64,000 nt of DNA from NCBI GenBank assembly GCA_965243335.1, contig OZ251545.1, positions 3,658,001 through 3,722,000 on the forward strand, given 5' to 3'. Under the pieces are notes generated by a model. That model was given only the letters and a program-made list of their open reading frames with translations, was not told the DNA's origin and did not search any database. Each line of letters starts with the position of its first letter. Position 1 is the stretch's first letter. Source of the DNA: JAJDXW01 sp965243335 (GTDB lineage Bacteria > Pseudomonadota > Gammaproteobacteria > HK1). This document shows, piece by piece, positions 17,589-26,151 of the stretch. The position numbers and the translations under genes were made by a program.

Positions 17589-17936
17589 CGGCGGGTCTCC
17601 AGCGGCAGGGGGGTCGCAAGCAGCCGCGATGATAGCGGGTTGGCGTCCGCTCCGGCGCCCGGCGCGGCGGGGCTCGGTGCTGGGCGCGGCAGGGCGCGGC
17701 GGCGCCATCCTCCGGGGCAGGCGTCTCGCCCGCGGCGCCTCGCGGGCTCCGGCCCGGCCCGTTCCGCGCGGGGCGCTCGCGGCGCGCTCGCGGGACGTCC
17801 GGCCGCCGCGGCGCCCGTCCGATCCGTCCGCGTCGATCGTTTCGACAAGACACGACTTGACGAAACACGACTTGACGAAACATGGTTTGACGAAACACGA
17901 CTTGACGAAAGATCGCAGCCGCCGCACACTGCGGGC
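17589..17936. other. Divergent intergenic region
   Basis: This 348-bp spacer separates the divergent gamma-glutamyltransferase and ATPase genes. Its left part is GC-rich with no recognisable signal. Its right part holds the 15-bp tandem repeats described separately. Promoters for both genes should be here; the repeat units themselves contain TTGACGA, resembling a -35 box. Confidence 0.4.
17850..17909 (+). repeat. Four tandem 15-bp repeats upstream of the ATPase gene
   Basis: Units at 17850-17864, 17865-17879 and 17895-17909 read acacgacttgacgaa; the unit at 17880-17894 is acatggtttgacgaa. A degenerate unit may precede at 17835-17849. The block ends 27 nt before the ATG at 17937. Regular phasing next to a start codon suggests an operator, although slippage expansion of a neutral sequence is possible. 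Confidence 0.8.
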
Positions 17937-19337
17937 ATGGCGAAGTTCATCGGCCGCGTGAAGGAGCTCGATCTGCTGGCGAGGGCGTTCGAGTCCCCGC
18001 GCGCGGAATTCATCCCCATCTACGGCCGCCGCCGCGTCGGCAAGAGCGAGCTCATCCTGAAGTTCATGGCGGGCCGGCCGGGGGTGTACTACCTCGGGCA
18101 GCAGTCTCCGGCGGCGTTGCAGGTGCGCGAGTTCCTGGAGGAGTCGGCCCGCGCGCTCGACATGCCCCTGCTCGCGGAGCTCCGCGCCATGGACTGGCGG
18201 GAGGCGCTGTCCACCGTGGCCGCGCAGTGGGAGAGGACGCGCCCCGGCTCGAAGCTGATCCTCGCCCTCGACGAGTTCCAGTGGATCGCGGCTTCGAGCC
18301 CTGACCTGATCTCGGCCCTGCAGGAGTGCTGGGACCGGCGCTGGAAGGGCGCCGGCAACGTCATGCTCCTGCTCTGCGGCTCCTACCTGGGGTTCATGGA
18401 ACGGGAGGTGCTCGGCAAGACGAGCCCGCTGTTCGGGCGGCGCACCGCCCAGATCCATCTGCAACCGTTCAGCTACCTGGAGGCGGCCCGGTTCCATCCG
18501 CGCTGGTCGGAGACGGATCGGGCGAAGGCGTACTTCCTGGTCGGCGGCCTGCCCCAGTACCTGCTCTGCCTGGACGATGCCCGGTCCATCGACCACAACG
18601 TCCGCCGGCATCTGCTCGACGAGTTCGCCCCGCTGTTCCACGAGCCGACGTTCCTGCTCCGCGAGGAGCTGCGCGAGATCGCGCCCTACCACGCCGTCCT
18701 CTTCGCCGCCGCCTCCGGGCCGGGCGCGGTGCGGGACATCGCCGCCACGGCCGGAATGCCCGACCGGAACCTGAACTACTACCTCCAGCAGCTCGTGGAC
18801 CTCGGCTATCTGCGGCGCCGGTATCCGCTGGACCGCCGCCGGCCGAATCCGAAACGGGTGCGCTTCGGGATCGACGACCCGCTCCTCCGGTTCTGGTTTC
18901 GCTTCATCTTCCCCAACATGAGCCTCATCCGCAGCGCCGGCGGCGCGAGCGCGTTCGCCGAACGGGTCGCGCCGTCGCTCGACGCCTGGTTCGGAAGCGG
19001 CTTCGAGCGCCTGTGCCGCGAGGCGCTGCCCCTCATCTATGCGAAGGAAGGCGTCAGCGCCGGATACGAGGTCGGCGAGTACTGGAGCAAGACGGCCCAG
19101 ATCGACGTCGTCGGGCTCCGCGAGGACCACTGGACGGACCTCGGCGAATGCAAGTGGGGGCCGGTGCGGTCGCCGCGGGCGCTGGAAACGGAGCTTGGCC
19201 GCAAGGCGGCGGAGTTCCCCAACCCCCGCGGCGCGACGTTCGGGCGCCGCTACTTCGTGCGCCGCAAGCCCGCCGCGAGGGAAGGCGCAAGCGGCTGGCA
19301 TTCCCTCCGGGACCTGTACGCCCTCCCCTCCCTGTGA
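17937..19337 (+). CDS. ATPase with DUF234-type C-terminal domain
   Basis: A 466-aa STAND-like ATPase of the archaeal-type ATPase/DUF234 group. It has FIGRVKELDLLARAF at residues 4-18, Walker A GRRRVGKSEL near residues 30-40 and a Walker B-like LALDEFQW. A winged-helix segment follows (GAVRDIAATAGMPDRNLNYYLQQL). The C-terminal domain looks like a PD-(D/E)XK nuclease fold (KTAQIDVVGL, then LGECKWG). The biological role of this family is unclear, with links to defence or mobile elements. The ATG at 17937 is the family start; 15-bp repeats precede it. Confidence 0.85.
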   Translation: MAKFIGRVKELDLLARAFESPRAEFIPIYGRRRVGKSELILKFMAGRPGVYYLGQQSPAALQVREFLEESARALDMPLLAELRAMDWREALSTVAAQWERTRPGSKLILALDEFQWIAASSPDLISALQECWDRRWKGAGNVMLLLCGSYLGFMEREVLGKTSPLFGRRTAQIHLQPFSYLEAARFHPRWSETDRAKAYFLVGGLPQYLLCLDDARSIDHNVRRHLLDEFAPLFHEPTFLLREELREIAPYHAVLFAAASGPGAVRDIAATAGMPDRNLNYYLQQLVDLGYLRRRYPLDRRRPNPKRVRFGIDDPLLRFWFRFIFPNMSLIRSAGGASAFAERVAPSLDAWFGSGFERLCREALPLIYAKEGVSAGYEVGEYWSKTAQIDVVGLREDHWTDLGECKWGPVRSPRALETELGRKAAEFPNPRGATFGRRYFVRRKPAAREGASGWHSLRDLYALPSL

Positions 19338-19429
19338 CCGTTCGTCCCCACCCCCGGAACAACACGACTCAAGCAGGAGCGGACCGACGGAATCAGCGTG
19401 CATCGTCGACGGCGGTGCGGTTCCACCGC

Positions 19430-19775
19430 CCCTGTTGTTCCAACAAGGACAATCCTGTGCCTATCCAGCACATCCGGTAGCGCCGGATGATCGGGCAGCG
19501 TGCTGGATTCGCTCGCCCCGGGTTTGCCAATCCCACGATCGAACATGGCGTAGACATCCGCGCCGGTCAGCCGTGAGGCATACAGCATGCCATCGACGTT
19601 CGCGTGCTCGGTATGGACGACCTTTCTGAACGTGCGACCGGCAGCATGATTCCACGCATTGACCGTGTTCGTTGGGGCACCAATCAAGGCACACTCATCG
19701 TGGCGAAGATCGATCGGCATCGGTCTCGTCTCTGGCTTCGTCTCAACCCGGGTCCAGGCCCGTTCAGTGGAGTAG
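19430..19775 (-). pseudogene. 5'-truncated RES-domain toxin remnant
   Basis: The minus-strand frame reads RAWTRVETKPETRPMPIDLR, a GAPTNTVNAW segment, ANVDGMLYASRLTGADVYAMF and LPDVLDRHRIVLV. This is the order of the RES (NAD+-degrading toxin) domain, including the YxSR motif. An in-frame TAG just upstream, in an A/T-rich block near 19780, cuts off the N-terminal part, and the 3' end runs on without a natural stop into the ATPase gene. No Xre-type antitoxin gene is present. It marks the left edge of the lower-GC CRISPR island. Confidence 0.5.
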
Positions 19776-19996
19776 ATCTATTTTTATGGATATCTATGCT
19801 CCAGACTACTCGATCATATTGTTATTTCCAATATAATATTGGATTTTCGAGAAAATAGACATCAAATTCATTCGGAAATCCATTCTCGAATCCGTAACAA
19901 CAACGAAAGCAGGTTTAGTCAAAACTCTGCATGGCCTGGCGCGCCATCGTCGGTGCAATTTCCGTTGCCTCTCTTATTCGAGTCGGTATTGAGTAC
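19776..19996. other. A/T-rich spacer at the edge of the CRISPR-Cas operon
   Basis: This stretch is strikingly A/T-rich for the window and has no gene. It contains a perfect 7-bp inverted repeat with a 1-nt centre (ccaatataatattgg, 19827-19841). It follows the last cas gene, so it could hold a terminator or an integration scar. No direct repeats with the regular spacing of a CRISPR array were found. Confidence 0.5.
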
Positions 19997-21421
19997 CTAC
20001 CGTAAATTCGCATTCAATCTCCGATCGTCTACGGGCACGAACAGCCCAAATCCGTACCCAATGCCCGCGCCGAGGACGACAGGTCCCGTTACCGACCTCG
20101 TCCACCGAATGGACATGTGCCGACAGGGATACTTTGACAGATGATCTGGTCGCCTATACCGGGTCGGCATATCGCTCCCGCGCAGTCGTGCGGCAGGCTC
20201 CATCGTTAGTCTGCTCACCATTGCGTCGGGGATGTGCGCATGTCGTAGCAGCCGACCCACGATTCGTTCCGGTCGCGACCGACTTCGGCGACTATCATGA
20301 CCGGGCAGCACCACCGGGGTCGCTGTCGTCCAAACCGTCGCCTCGCCGCAATATTTGGAGAGTATCGGATCATTCCCTACGATCGGCGCCAACGTCCCGA
20401 TCGGTTCGTGTTGACCCTCCGGGATCAGATCCGCCCAGATCAACCGAGACATCACATCGAACCAATTTTCCTCGTCGACGCTCTCTGGAGCCGTAAGCAT
20501 CACTCTCCGAATGCGGCCGTCGGCATGTCCGTACCCAACATTGGGCAAAGGCTGAACCCGTATCCTTCGGCTACCTCGGTGCCCGATCAACTCGAAGATC
20601 GCCTCGCTCGCCAAGCCCGCGCGGCGGGCTGCGTCGCCGACCGCGTTGCGTACCATGGTCGCGACGTCCATCGTCCGCGTTCCTTCGAACGCAAGCGGCC
20701 GTTCTTCCAGATCCATCAATGCGAACGCCTCATGTCGGATTGGCGGCAGATCCAGCTCGGACTGGTATCCCGACTGCTGATGCACCGGCTCAGGCACTCC
20801 CGCCACTCCGTCCACTCCGATGCGACTGCGGAAATGTCGGTGTCTCTCATCAAGGACACCGAGTGCCCCAGGATATGGGATGTTCAATTTTCTCCGCCCT
20901 GTCGACGACGGTGAGTATCTGACTCCCTTCAAAGGCGTTGGACGCTCGACGAGTTCCGCGCGCGCTACAGCTACATCAGTGCCTTGCCCGACTGCTGACA
21001 CCGACAAGGATATCTCTTCGAGCGCCGCATGATGCCTCGTCGTTTCGTCCGTGGCTTTCCATTCGTACGTCACCGTACCTTTGAAGGAGCGCGAATGGCG
21101 AATCCGAAACGTCGACGCCTTACGGGCTTTCTTGTGAGCACCTGTGTGGTTGCCTCTTGCAAAGAGATCAAGCACCCGATCGCCATCATTATTCGGAACG
21201 GCGGATTTCACCGGCGACTGATCCTCCACTTCCGGCGCATGGATCGTCGGCGCGGGAAGCGATTCGAGATGCCGCATGGCCGGCTCGAAAGCGGAGTCGC
21301 CGTGACGATGCATTGCGTAGCCTGCGATCATCGCCTGATAGAGTCGGAGTGGCGAAGGCGGCCACTCCACCCCGTGATAAGTGCGGTCGAGCCAGTCGAC
21401 GGTTATGCGAAGCGTCGGCAT
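19997..21421 (-). CDS. csb2: Csb2, Cas5-Cas6-like fusion of a type I-G (I-U) CRISPR system
   Basis: A 474-aa protein matching the Csb2 (GSU0054-type) family, thought to combine the Cas5 role in holding the crRNA 5' handle with the Cas6 role in pre-crRNA processing. It starts with MPTLRITVDWLDRTYHGVEW and PSPLRLYQAMIAG, the RAMP-type first strand, has LVERPTPLKGVRYSP in the middle, and ends with a glycine-rich loop GPVVLGAGIGYGFGLFVP typical of RAMP proteins. It is last in the cas operon, 5 nt after csb1. GC is clearly lower than in the flanking housekeeping genes. Confidence 0.82.
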   Translation of the reverse strand: MPTLRITVDWLDRTYHGVEWPPSPLRLYQAMIAGYAMHRHGDSAFEPAMRHLESLPAPTIHAPEVEDQSPVKSAVPNNDGDRVLDLFARGNHTGAHKKARKASTFRIRHSRSFKGTVTYEWKATDETTRHHAALEEISLSVSAVGQGTDVAVARAELVERPTPLKGVRYSPSSTGRRKLNIPYPGALGVLDERHRHFRSRIGVDGVAGVPEPVHQQSGYQSELDLPPIRHEAFALMDLEERPLAFEGTRTMDVATMVRNAVGDAARRAGLASEAIFELIGHRGSRRIRVQPLPNVGYGHADGRIRRVMLTAPESVDEENWFDVMSRLIWADLIPEGQHEPIGTLAPIVGNDPILSKYCGEATVWTTATPVVLPGHDSRRSRSRPERIVGRLLRHAHIPDAMVSRLTMEPAARLRGSDMPTRYRRPDHLSKYPCRHMSIRWTRSVTGPVVLGAGIGYGFGLFVPVDDRRLNANLR

Positions 21422-21426
21422 CTATT

Positions 21427-22473
21427 CTACTCCTTCGACCGGGGAAACATCGCCCGGCCGCTGTTCGCGTCATACTCATGAGCCACCGGTTCGCCTCCGA
21501 GTCGAATACTGACGCAGGCAGCCCAAGCCTCAGCCCCGACGTGGAGTTCGTTGATGACCGCGTTCTCATCGACTTCGATCGATTGCCTCTCTCCGTTCCT
21601 GTCTACCGTTTGCCATTCTGCCGGCGCAGCAGGCACGAGGCAGCATCCTGATCGGAGGTTGTAGTCTCTGCCGCCGACCAAAAGTCCACCAAGAGTCAGG
21701 CCGAGCAGATAGTTCGGCAGGATATCGCTCCCGTCGGTAGTCCGGTATTTTCTCAATACATTCAGCAACACCGAGGCGGTGTGGATAATCTCGCCATGCA
21801 CCAGGATTCCGCCGTGCGCATCGACCGACGGCGTCGGTGCGAATCCCACACCGGCAGCACCATGTTCTCCCTTTTTTTCCCAATTTTTGTCCTCAATACC
21901 GAGAGCTTCTTTCGGGAACGCTCCCGTAAATTGAGCCGATCGTGTGAAGACCGACACGTCGTAAGCACGGATTTCCGACCGCACGGCGCGTGGAAGCTTG
22001 ACCTGCGTATCGCGGGAATCCCACACCCCGTAGATCAACGAAGTAGGGGCGATTGCAGCCAAGGGTGCCGGATCCCCCGCACTGATTGCCAGCATCCCCT
22101 CACGAATATCGCCGGCGAGATCCGTCGCTCGTATCGATGCATCGGCGATCCGGTGCGGCAACTCGGTGAGCGCGATTCGATGATTGCCAGCCTGTACCAT
22201 GTGCTGGGGAACGAGATTTCCGAGATCACTCGTGAAAGCTGCTTCCATCCGGTTTGCCTGCGACTGGACGGAATCGAGATCGCAGATTCGAGTGCCCTCT
22301 TTCGTTTCGTTCACAGTGTAGGGGGTGTCGAATCGGTGTTGTCCTCGCTCAGGAGCGGGATAGGTTGGCGGAAAAATTGGAACTCCAGCGTCTTCGACCG
22401 AGTCCAATTTCTGTTTGAACGTCAAGGCGACGAGCCCGGAGTTGGCTACAAGGCTCTTGATCGATACTGGCAT
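21427..22473 (-). CDS. csb1: Csb1, Cas7-like backbone protein of a type I-G (I-U) CRISPR system
   Basis: A 348-aa protein of the Csb1 (GSU0053) family, the Cas7-like subunit that lines the crRNA in the interference complex. Visible features are IFPPTYPAPERGQHRFDTPY, ICDLDSVQSQANRMEAAF, GVWDSRDTQVKLPRAVRSEI and, near the C-terminus, LLGLTLGGLLVGGRDYNLRS. It lies 43 nt after csb3 and 5 nt before csb2 on the same strand. Its sequence is intact, with no internal stop, so the interference module looks functional. Confidence 0.82.
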   Translation of the reverse strand: MPVSIKSLVANSGLVALTFKQKLDSVEDAGVPIFPPTYPAPERGQHRFDTPYTVNETKEGTRICDLDSVQSQANRMEAAFTSDLGNLVPQHMVQAGNHRIALTELPHRIADASIRATDLAGDIREGMLAISAGDPAPLAAIAPTSLIYGVWDSRDTQVKLPRAVRSEIRAYDVSVFTRSAQFTGAFPKEALGIEDKNWEKKGEHGAAGVGFAPTPSVDAHGGILVHGEIIHTASVLLNVLRKYRTTDGSDILPNYLLGLTLGGLLVGGRDYNLRSGCCLVPAAPAEWQTVDRNGERQSIEVDENAVINELHVGAEAWAACVSIRLGGEPVAHEYDANSGRAMFPRSKE

Positions 22474-22516
22474 GGCGGATGTCCTCCTTATTCAGTGCGT
22501 TGACAACGCGATGTGC

Positions 22517-23197
22517 TCAGGCCGGGGCGGCAAGGCACAACACGGTGTTGCTCCCCGACTTGGCGGTGAGCGAACGGTATCGGTTTGTCGAGTAGACGGC
22601 CGGCCCATGACCACCGAACGCGGCAACCGCACTCGGTAACGAAACCGGGCGCCACAGACTGTACTTGAACCCGCTTCTCGATCTCTCCCCTTCGACCGGA
22701 AAGGCTTGAAGCCCGATTGAGCCGAGGAGCTCGACCCAGGGTCGGCTCAGCATTGTGGCCTCCTTGTGTTCGTTCAAGCTCCAGCCCATGTTCAGGGCGT
22801 TCCACGTGCCCTTGGTGTCGAAGTTGAGCCGCCCGGTTGCCGGAGCCGCATGAGCAAGCCAGTCGGAAGGCCTCGATCCTTTCGCGGCGATGTGTAAGGA
22901 GCTGTGAACCGTCAGTGCGGATTGTTGTCCCGCCCAGTTCTTCAGTCCCGAATTCAGCCCCCATTCCCGCCACCAGTCGAGCTCGATGTCGGTAAAACGG
23001 AGGCCGTCTTCCGTCTCTTCAAGAGATGCCGTGGCCAGACTGTCGAACAACGACGACAGATCCGGAGCAACAAAGCGGACTCGATCGTTCCACTCGAATC
23101 CGGTTTTCGACTCCGAGTCCGCACGCCACGCGAGATGCGCCAGTCCGGCGCAGGCGAAGACTTCTCCGGGATTACGGGGATCGATGTACCACTCCAT
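22517..23197 (-). CDS. csb3: Csb3 family protein (probable Cas8-like subunit, type I-G/I-U)
   Basis: A 226-aa protein assigned to Csb3 by position between cas3 and csb1 and by its pattern: WYIDPRNPGEVFACAGLAHL at the start, a middle SGLKNWAGQQSALTV, and a basic/aromatic C-terminus with FKYSLWRPVSLPSAV and YSTNRYRSL. Csb3 is found in a subset of I-U/I-G loci that lack the larger Csx17/Cas8u protein, and none is seen here. The ATG at 23197 lies 7 nt after the cas3 stop with GAGGG before it; a GTG at 23218 is an alternative. Confidence 0.65.
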   Translation of the reverse strand: MEWYIDPRNPGEVFACAGLAHLAWRADSESKTGFEWNDRVRFVAPDLSSLFDSLATASLEETEDGLRFTDIELDWWREWGLNSGLKNWAGQQSALTVHSSLHIAAKGSRPSDWLAHAAPATGRLNFDTKGTWNALNMGWSLNEHKEATMLSRPWVELLGSIGLQAFPVEGERSRSGFKYSLWRPVSLPSAVAAFGGHGPAVYSTNRYRSLTAKSGSNTVLCLAAPA

Positions 23198-23204
23198 TGC
23201 GCCC

Positions 23205-25760
23205 TCACTTCCCGACACGACTCGACACGTAAGCGTCCGCCGCTTTCAGGAGAGCCTCCAACCATGCGAGCCGCCACGGCCCATACTTGGCCTGGAGGCT
23301 TGCGAATCGATCCGCCGTTCCGATGGCGAGCCTTCGGTTCAACGCTGAAGGAACGTCCGGGTCCCATTGGCGTGGCTCAGGGAAGCCCGGCCGCGCCCAT
23401 CCGTGGTGCGAAGCGATCAAGTGCAGGACAAGATCGCGATCAGGCGATTCCATCGGGATATCCCTGTCCGCTTCGGCAAGAGAACCGAACTCGTGACGAT
23501 AGCCGCCGAGCAACTCTGGACGGAAACGCCCTTTGGCCGATTTCGCGAGAAGTGGGCCGCCAGCGGGAACCCCTGCGGCTCTCTGCCAGACTCGTCTCGC
23601 CTTCCCGCGGTCATGCCAACACCCGGCGGTCTCCAGCGCATCGACTTCTGGATCGGAGAGTGCAAGCGCCGTACCTATCCGGCGAACGGCGTCGCCGACA
23701 AGAGAGCAATGCTTGTCGATGGTCTGGGTAGAGGCTCCAAGCCGCGTCAGATCGCTCTCGCCGGTCTGGAGCTCCGGATCGGAGCGGTGAAGCGCATAGA
23801 CCAGAAAACGCTCTTCACCATCGTCCTCTCTGACGTCATGCAACGGAATTCGAAACTCGACAGCTTGGTCCAGCCATGCCGGGAGTGTCTGCACGCCCTC
23901 ACCACCCCCGGCCTTTCCGCCATCACACGGCTCCAGGTAACGAACCCGGTCGTCGTTGTCGCCGACATCGGACACCTCGTTCGCCGCGGAGATGGAGGGC
24001 AAACCGGAAGCTTCCAGACCTCCGGCAGTCGTCGGCAGAAAAACGGTCGCGTGGTCAAGCGAGGGAAGCTCGTTCCCGTTTTTCAGCGAGACGGCCCGGA
24101 CATCGCCCCTCGGCTGGGCTGCGATCAAGGGAAGTGAGCCTCCGTCCTGCCGCTCGAGCGCCCTCTCGATCAGCTTCCGCGCAAAGCTGGTTGGCACGCG
24201 GGCGACCTCGTCGGCGCGTGGTCGGAAGAAAGCGATCACTTCCTTGGCGGCATCGCTTCCGAGTCGGACCAGATCCGGCGTTTCCCGGCGCCATACGAGA
24301 AAGCTGTCTGGTGGGTCGGGTGCATCCGACACGCCGTGCAGATAAATCGAGACATGGGGAAGCTGAAGCGTCGCAGATGTCGCCGCGAATGCCTCGACGA
24401 CCTCCGCATGAAGCCGCGCAGGCCGAGAGGAGGGTGCGAAGCACTCTTCGAGAACTTGCCTGTCGAGACTCCGCAAAGTCGCCGGCGAAAGGTCGGGAAG
24501 CAGTCGGAGTACGGCGAGCGTCTTCGCTCGCGCCGCCTCGAATCTTTGAGCATGGGTTCGCGGGGGATCTTGCTGCGGTCCTTTCTCCTCCTTCTCCGTG
24601 AAAACGATGGCGACCTCCGCTTGCGCGAGGCCCGTGCGATTCACCCGGCCAAGGCGCTGAATCATCGAATCGAGTGTAGCGAGGTCCATGATGGCGTGGT
24701 CGGCATCAAGATCGACCCCGACTTCACCTGCCGAAGTCATTACCAGGAACACAGAAGGGATACCCTCCTCTCGATCCCGGTTCGGAAGGAAATGCTGCCA
24801 TACCGATCCGGCCGCCAGCGCGGTGCGTTCCTTGCCGCGGAGCGTGCCCGTCAGCATAGCGACGCGTTCGGCGCCTCCCGTACCAAGGCTTTGGGCCAAT
24901 TTTCTGGCAATCTTCCCGGCATCCTCAACGGTTTGGGTGAACACGGCGATCGCGCCGGTCCGATGCCTGATTGCCAGTTCGCAAATACGGGTGAGCCGAT
25001 CTGCGGGTTTCTCAACCAGGTGGAAATCCGATTTCTTGAACGCGTGAAGACGCTCACGCACAGAAGGATCGGCTTCCTCGCACGGTAGGAGCCGAAACAC
25101 GTTTTCGGTGTCGGTGTTCGTCGCCGAAAGTGTCATGGCACGGAACTTCGGATGGTCCTGGATCCGATTGATGGCATGGATGAGCGCCGCCATAGCCGGC
25201 GACAAATGAGCTTCGTCGAGCATGACGATGCTGTCATGGCCCAGGAGTCCCGCGTGCATCGGCCGTCGTGACTGCCCGTCTCCATAACCCGAGAACATGA
25301 TACGGGAGCCGATCATATCGACGGTGCCGATAACGACCGCCGGTCTGGCCGGATCGACTCGCCATTCTCCATCGTCGGCCAAGCCGCCACGCAGAACGCC
25401 AAGTTGGACCGGCAGGTCGGACGGAAGCGCAGCAATCCCGTCGAGTGCGTTCGCGAGGCCAGGCAGCGCGTCGATGCGATTGATCCACATCCGAATCGCG
25501 TCCGCCGTCTGGTCCACGATGGCGCGTCGATCGACGACATAGACGACCCGCGTGGGGAGTGCGGCGTTCTTGATCCGTGCGAGCAGGAAGAGAGCCAGGC
25601 AAAGGGTTTTGCCAAGCCCGGTCGGAATATCTACCGCTTCAGGGATGTTCCCGCCGACGAACTCGTGGTAGAGGCGTCGCTGCCACCGATAAGGGTCGTG
25701 CCCGACGATTTCCCTGAAGTGGGGAACCGCGGCCTCGTTGTTTCGCCACGCGTCAGTCAC
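23205..25760 (-). CDS. cas3: Cas3 helicase with C-terminal HD nuclease (type I-G/I-U)
   Basis: An 851-aa CRISPR effector that unwinds and degrades target DNA. Superfamily 2 helicase motifs are in order: DIPTGLGKT (residues 44-52), VVYVVDRRAIVDQ, the DEAH box in VMLDEAHLSPA, SATNTD, and the motif VI region DSMIQRLGRVNRTG. The HD nuclease is at the C-terminus (CWHDRGKARRVW, then HHGWARPGFPEP), the order found in type I-U/I-G rather than the N-terminal HD of most Cas3 proteins. Its ATG overlaps the stop of a 50-aa ORF (ATGA). All catalytic motifs look intact. Confidence 0.9.
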   Translation of the reverse strand: MTDAWRNNEAAVPHFREIVGHDPYRWQRRLYHEFVGGNIPEAVDIPTGLGKTLCLALFLLARIKNAALPTRVVYVVDRRAIVDQTADAIRMWINRIDALPGLANALDGIAALPSDLPVQLGVLRGGLADDGEWRVDPARPAVVIGTVDMIGSRIMFSGYGDGQSRRPMHAGLLGHDSIVMLDEAHLSPAMAALIHAINRIQDHPKFRAMTLSATNTDTENVFRLLPCEEADPSVRERLHAFKKSDFHLVEKPADRLTRICELAIRHRTGAIAVFTQTVEDAGKIARKLAQSLGTGGAERVAMLTGTLRGKERTALAAGSVWQHFLPNRDREEGIPSVFLVMTSAGEVGVDLDADHAIMDLATLDSMIQRLGRVNRTGLAQAEVAIVFTEKEEKGPQQDPPRTHAQRFEAARAKTLAVLRLLPDLSPATLRSLDRQVLEECFAPSSRPARLHAEVVEAFAATSATLQLPHVSIYLHGVSDAPDPPDSFLVWRRETPDLVRLGSDAAKEVIAFFRPRADEVARVPTSFARKLIERALERQDGGSLPLIAAQPRGDVRAVSLKNGNELPSLDHATVFLPTTAGGLEASGLPSISAANEVSDVGDNDDRVRYLEPCDGGKAGGGEGVQTLPAWLDQAVEFRIPLHDVREDDGEERFLVYALHRSDPELQTGESDLTRLGASTQTIDKHCSLVGDAVRRIGTALALSDPEVDALETAGCWHDRGKARRVWQRAAGVPAGGPLLAKSAKGRFRPELLGGYRHEFGSLAEADRDIPMESPDRDLVLHLIASHHGWARPGFPEPRQWDPDVPSALNRRLAIGTADRFASLQAKYGPWRLAWLEALLKAADAYVSSRVGK

Positions 25761-25909
25761 GACGGCCCGTACTCATCCCATTTTCGAGCGCGGAGCGCAC
25801 CGAGCATGAGGGATGGTGCGTCACCCGCCGCTTCAGCCTGTGCGAGACCATCGCGGGCGTAGGGCGCGAGCAGCCAGACCAAGCGAAGTTGCACCAGTTT
25901 CGCGAACAT
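25757..25909 (-). CDS. 50-aa ORF coupled to cas3
   Basis: This short frame (MFAKLVQLRLVWLLAPYARD, then LMLGALRARKWDEYG) ends in an ATGA overlap with the cas3 start, so it would be translated just before cas3. No family was recognised. The N-terminal half is hydrophobic and amphipathic, and the end is charged. There is no good Shine-Dalgarno before the ATG at 25909, so it may be only the leader of the operon or a small CRISPR-associated protein. Confidence 0.4.
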   Translation of the reverse strand: MFAKLVQLRLVWLLAPYARDGLAQAEAAGDAPSLMLGALRARKWDEYGPS

Positions 25910-25938
25910 CTGGCCATTGTAGCAGAGGAGGTGGCCTG

Positions 25939-26139
25939 ATGGCAGACGCGCCGAAGTACCGGCGTCAGATGGTGGACCCGGTCCGGACCGGTCGCAGGCC
26001 TGGGGAGCTCGGGAGTTCGGGTGCTCCTTCGGCGGGCCGCAACCGGGACCACCAAGCCGACCGCGATAAGGGTCGTTGCGAGGGCGGTTTGGCGACCGTC
26101 GAGCGCGAAGAGCTTCACGGGCACAGCGTCGCCGCCTGA
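25939..26139 (+). pseudogene. IS3-family transposase OrfA remnant
   Basis: The frame starts MADAPKYRRQMVDPVRTGRRPGEL after a strong GAGGAGG and continues with PSAG, HQADRDKGRCEGGLATVEREEL. That is the N-terminal half of an IS3-group OrfA, where a normal copy would read about ELAREFGCSAQTI and QADRDxGRxxDGLTTAEREEL. The middle is scrambled, probably by small indels, and the helix-turn-helix is lost. OrfB and inverted repeats are absent. It marks the right edge of the CRISPR island and suggests transposon-linked acquisition. Confidence 0.6.
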
Positions 26140-26151
26140 GCCGTAGGGGCC

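Noticed and set aside
17850..17909. CRISPR array candidate
   Set aside because: The 15-bp units are contiguous with no spacers, too short for a CRISPR repeat, and not near the cas genes in a way that fits a leader-array.
19776..19996. CRISPR array candidate beside csb2
   Set aside because: The region is A/T-rich but has only one short palindrome and no regularly spaced repeats.
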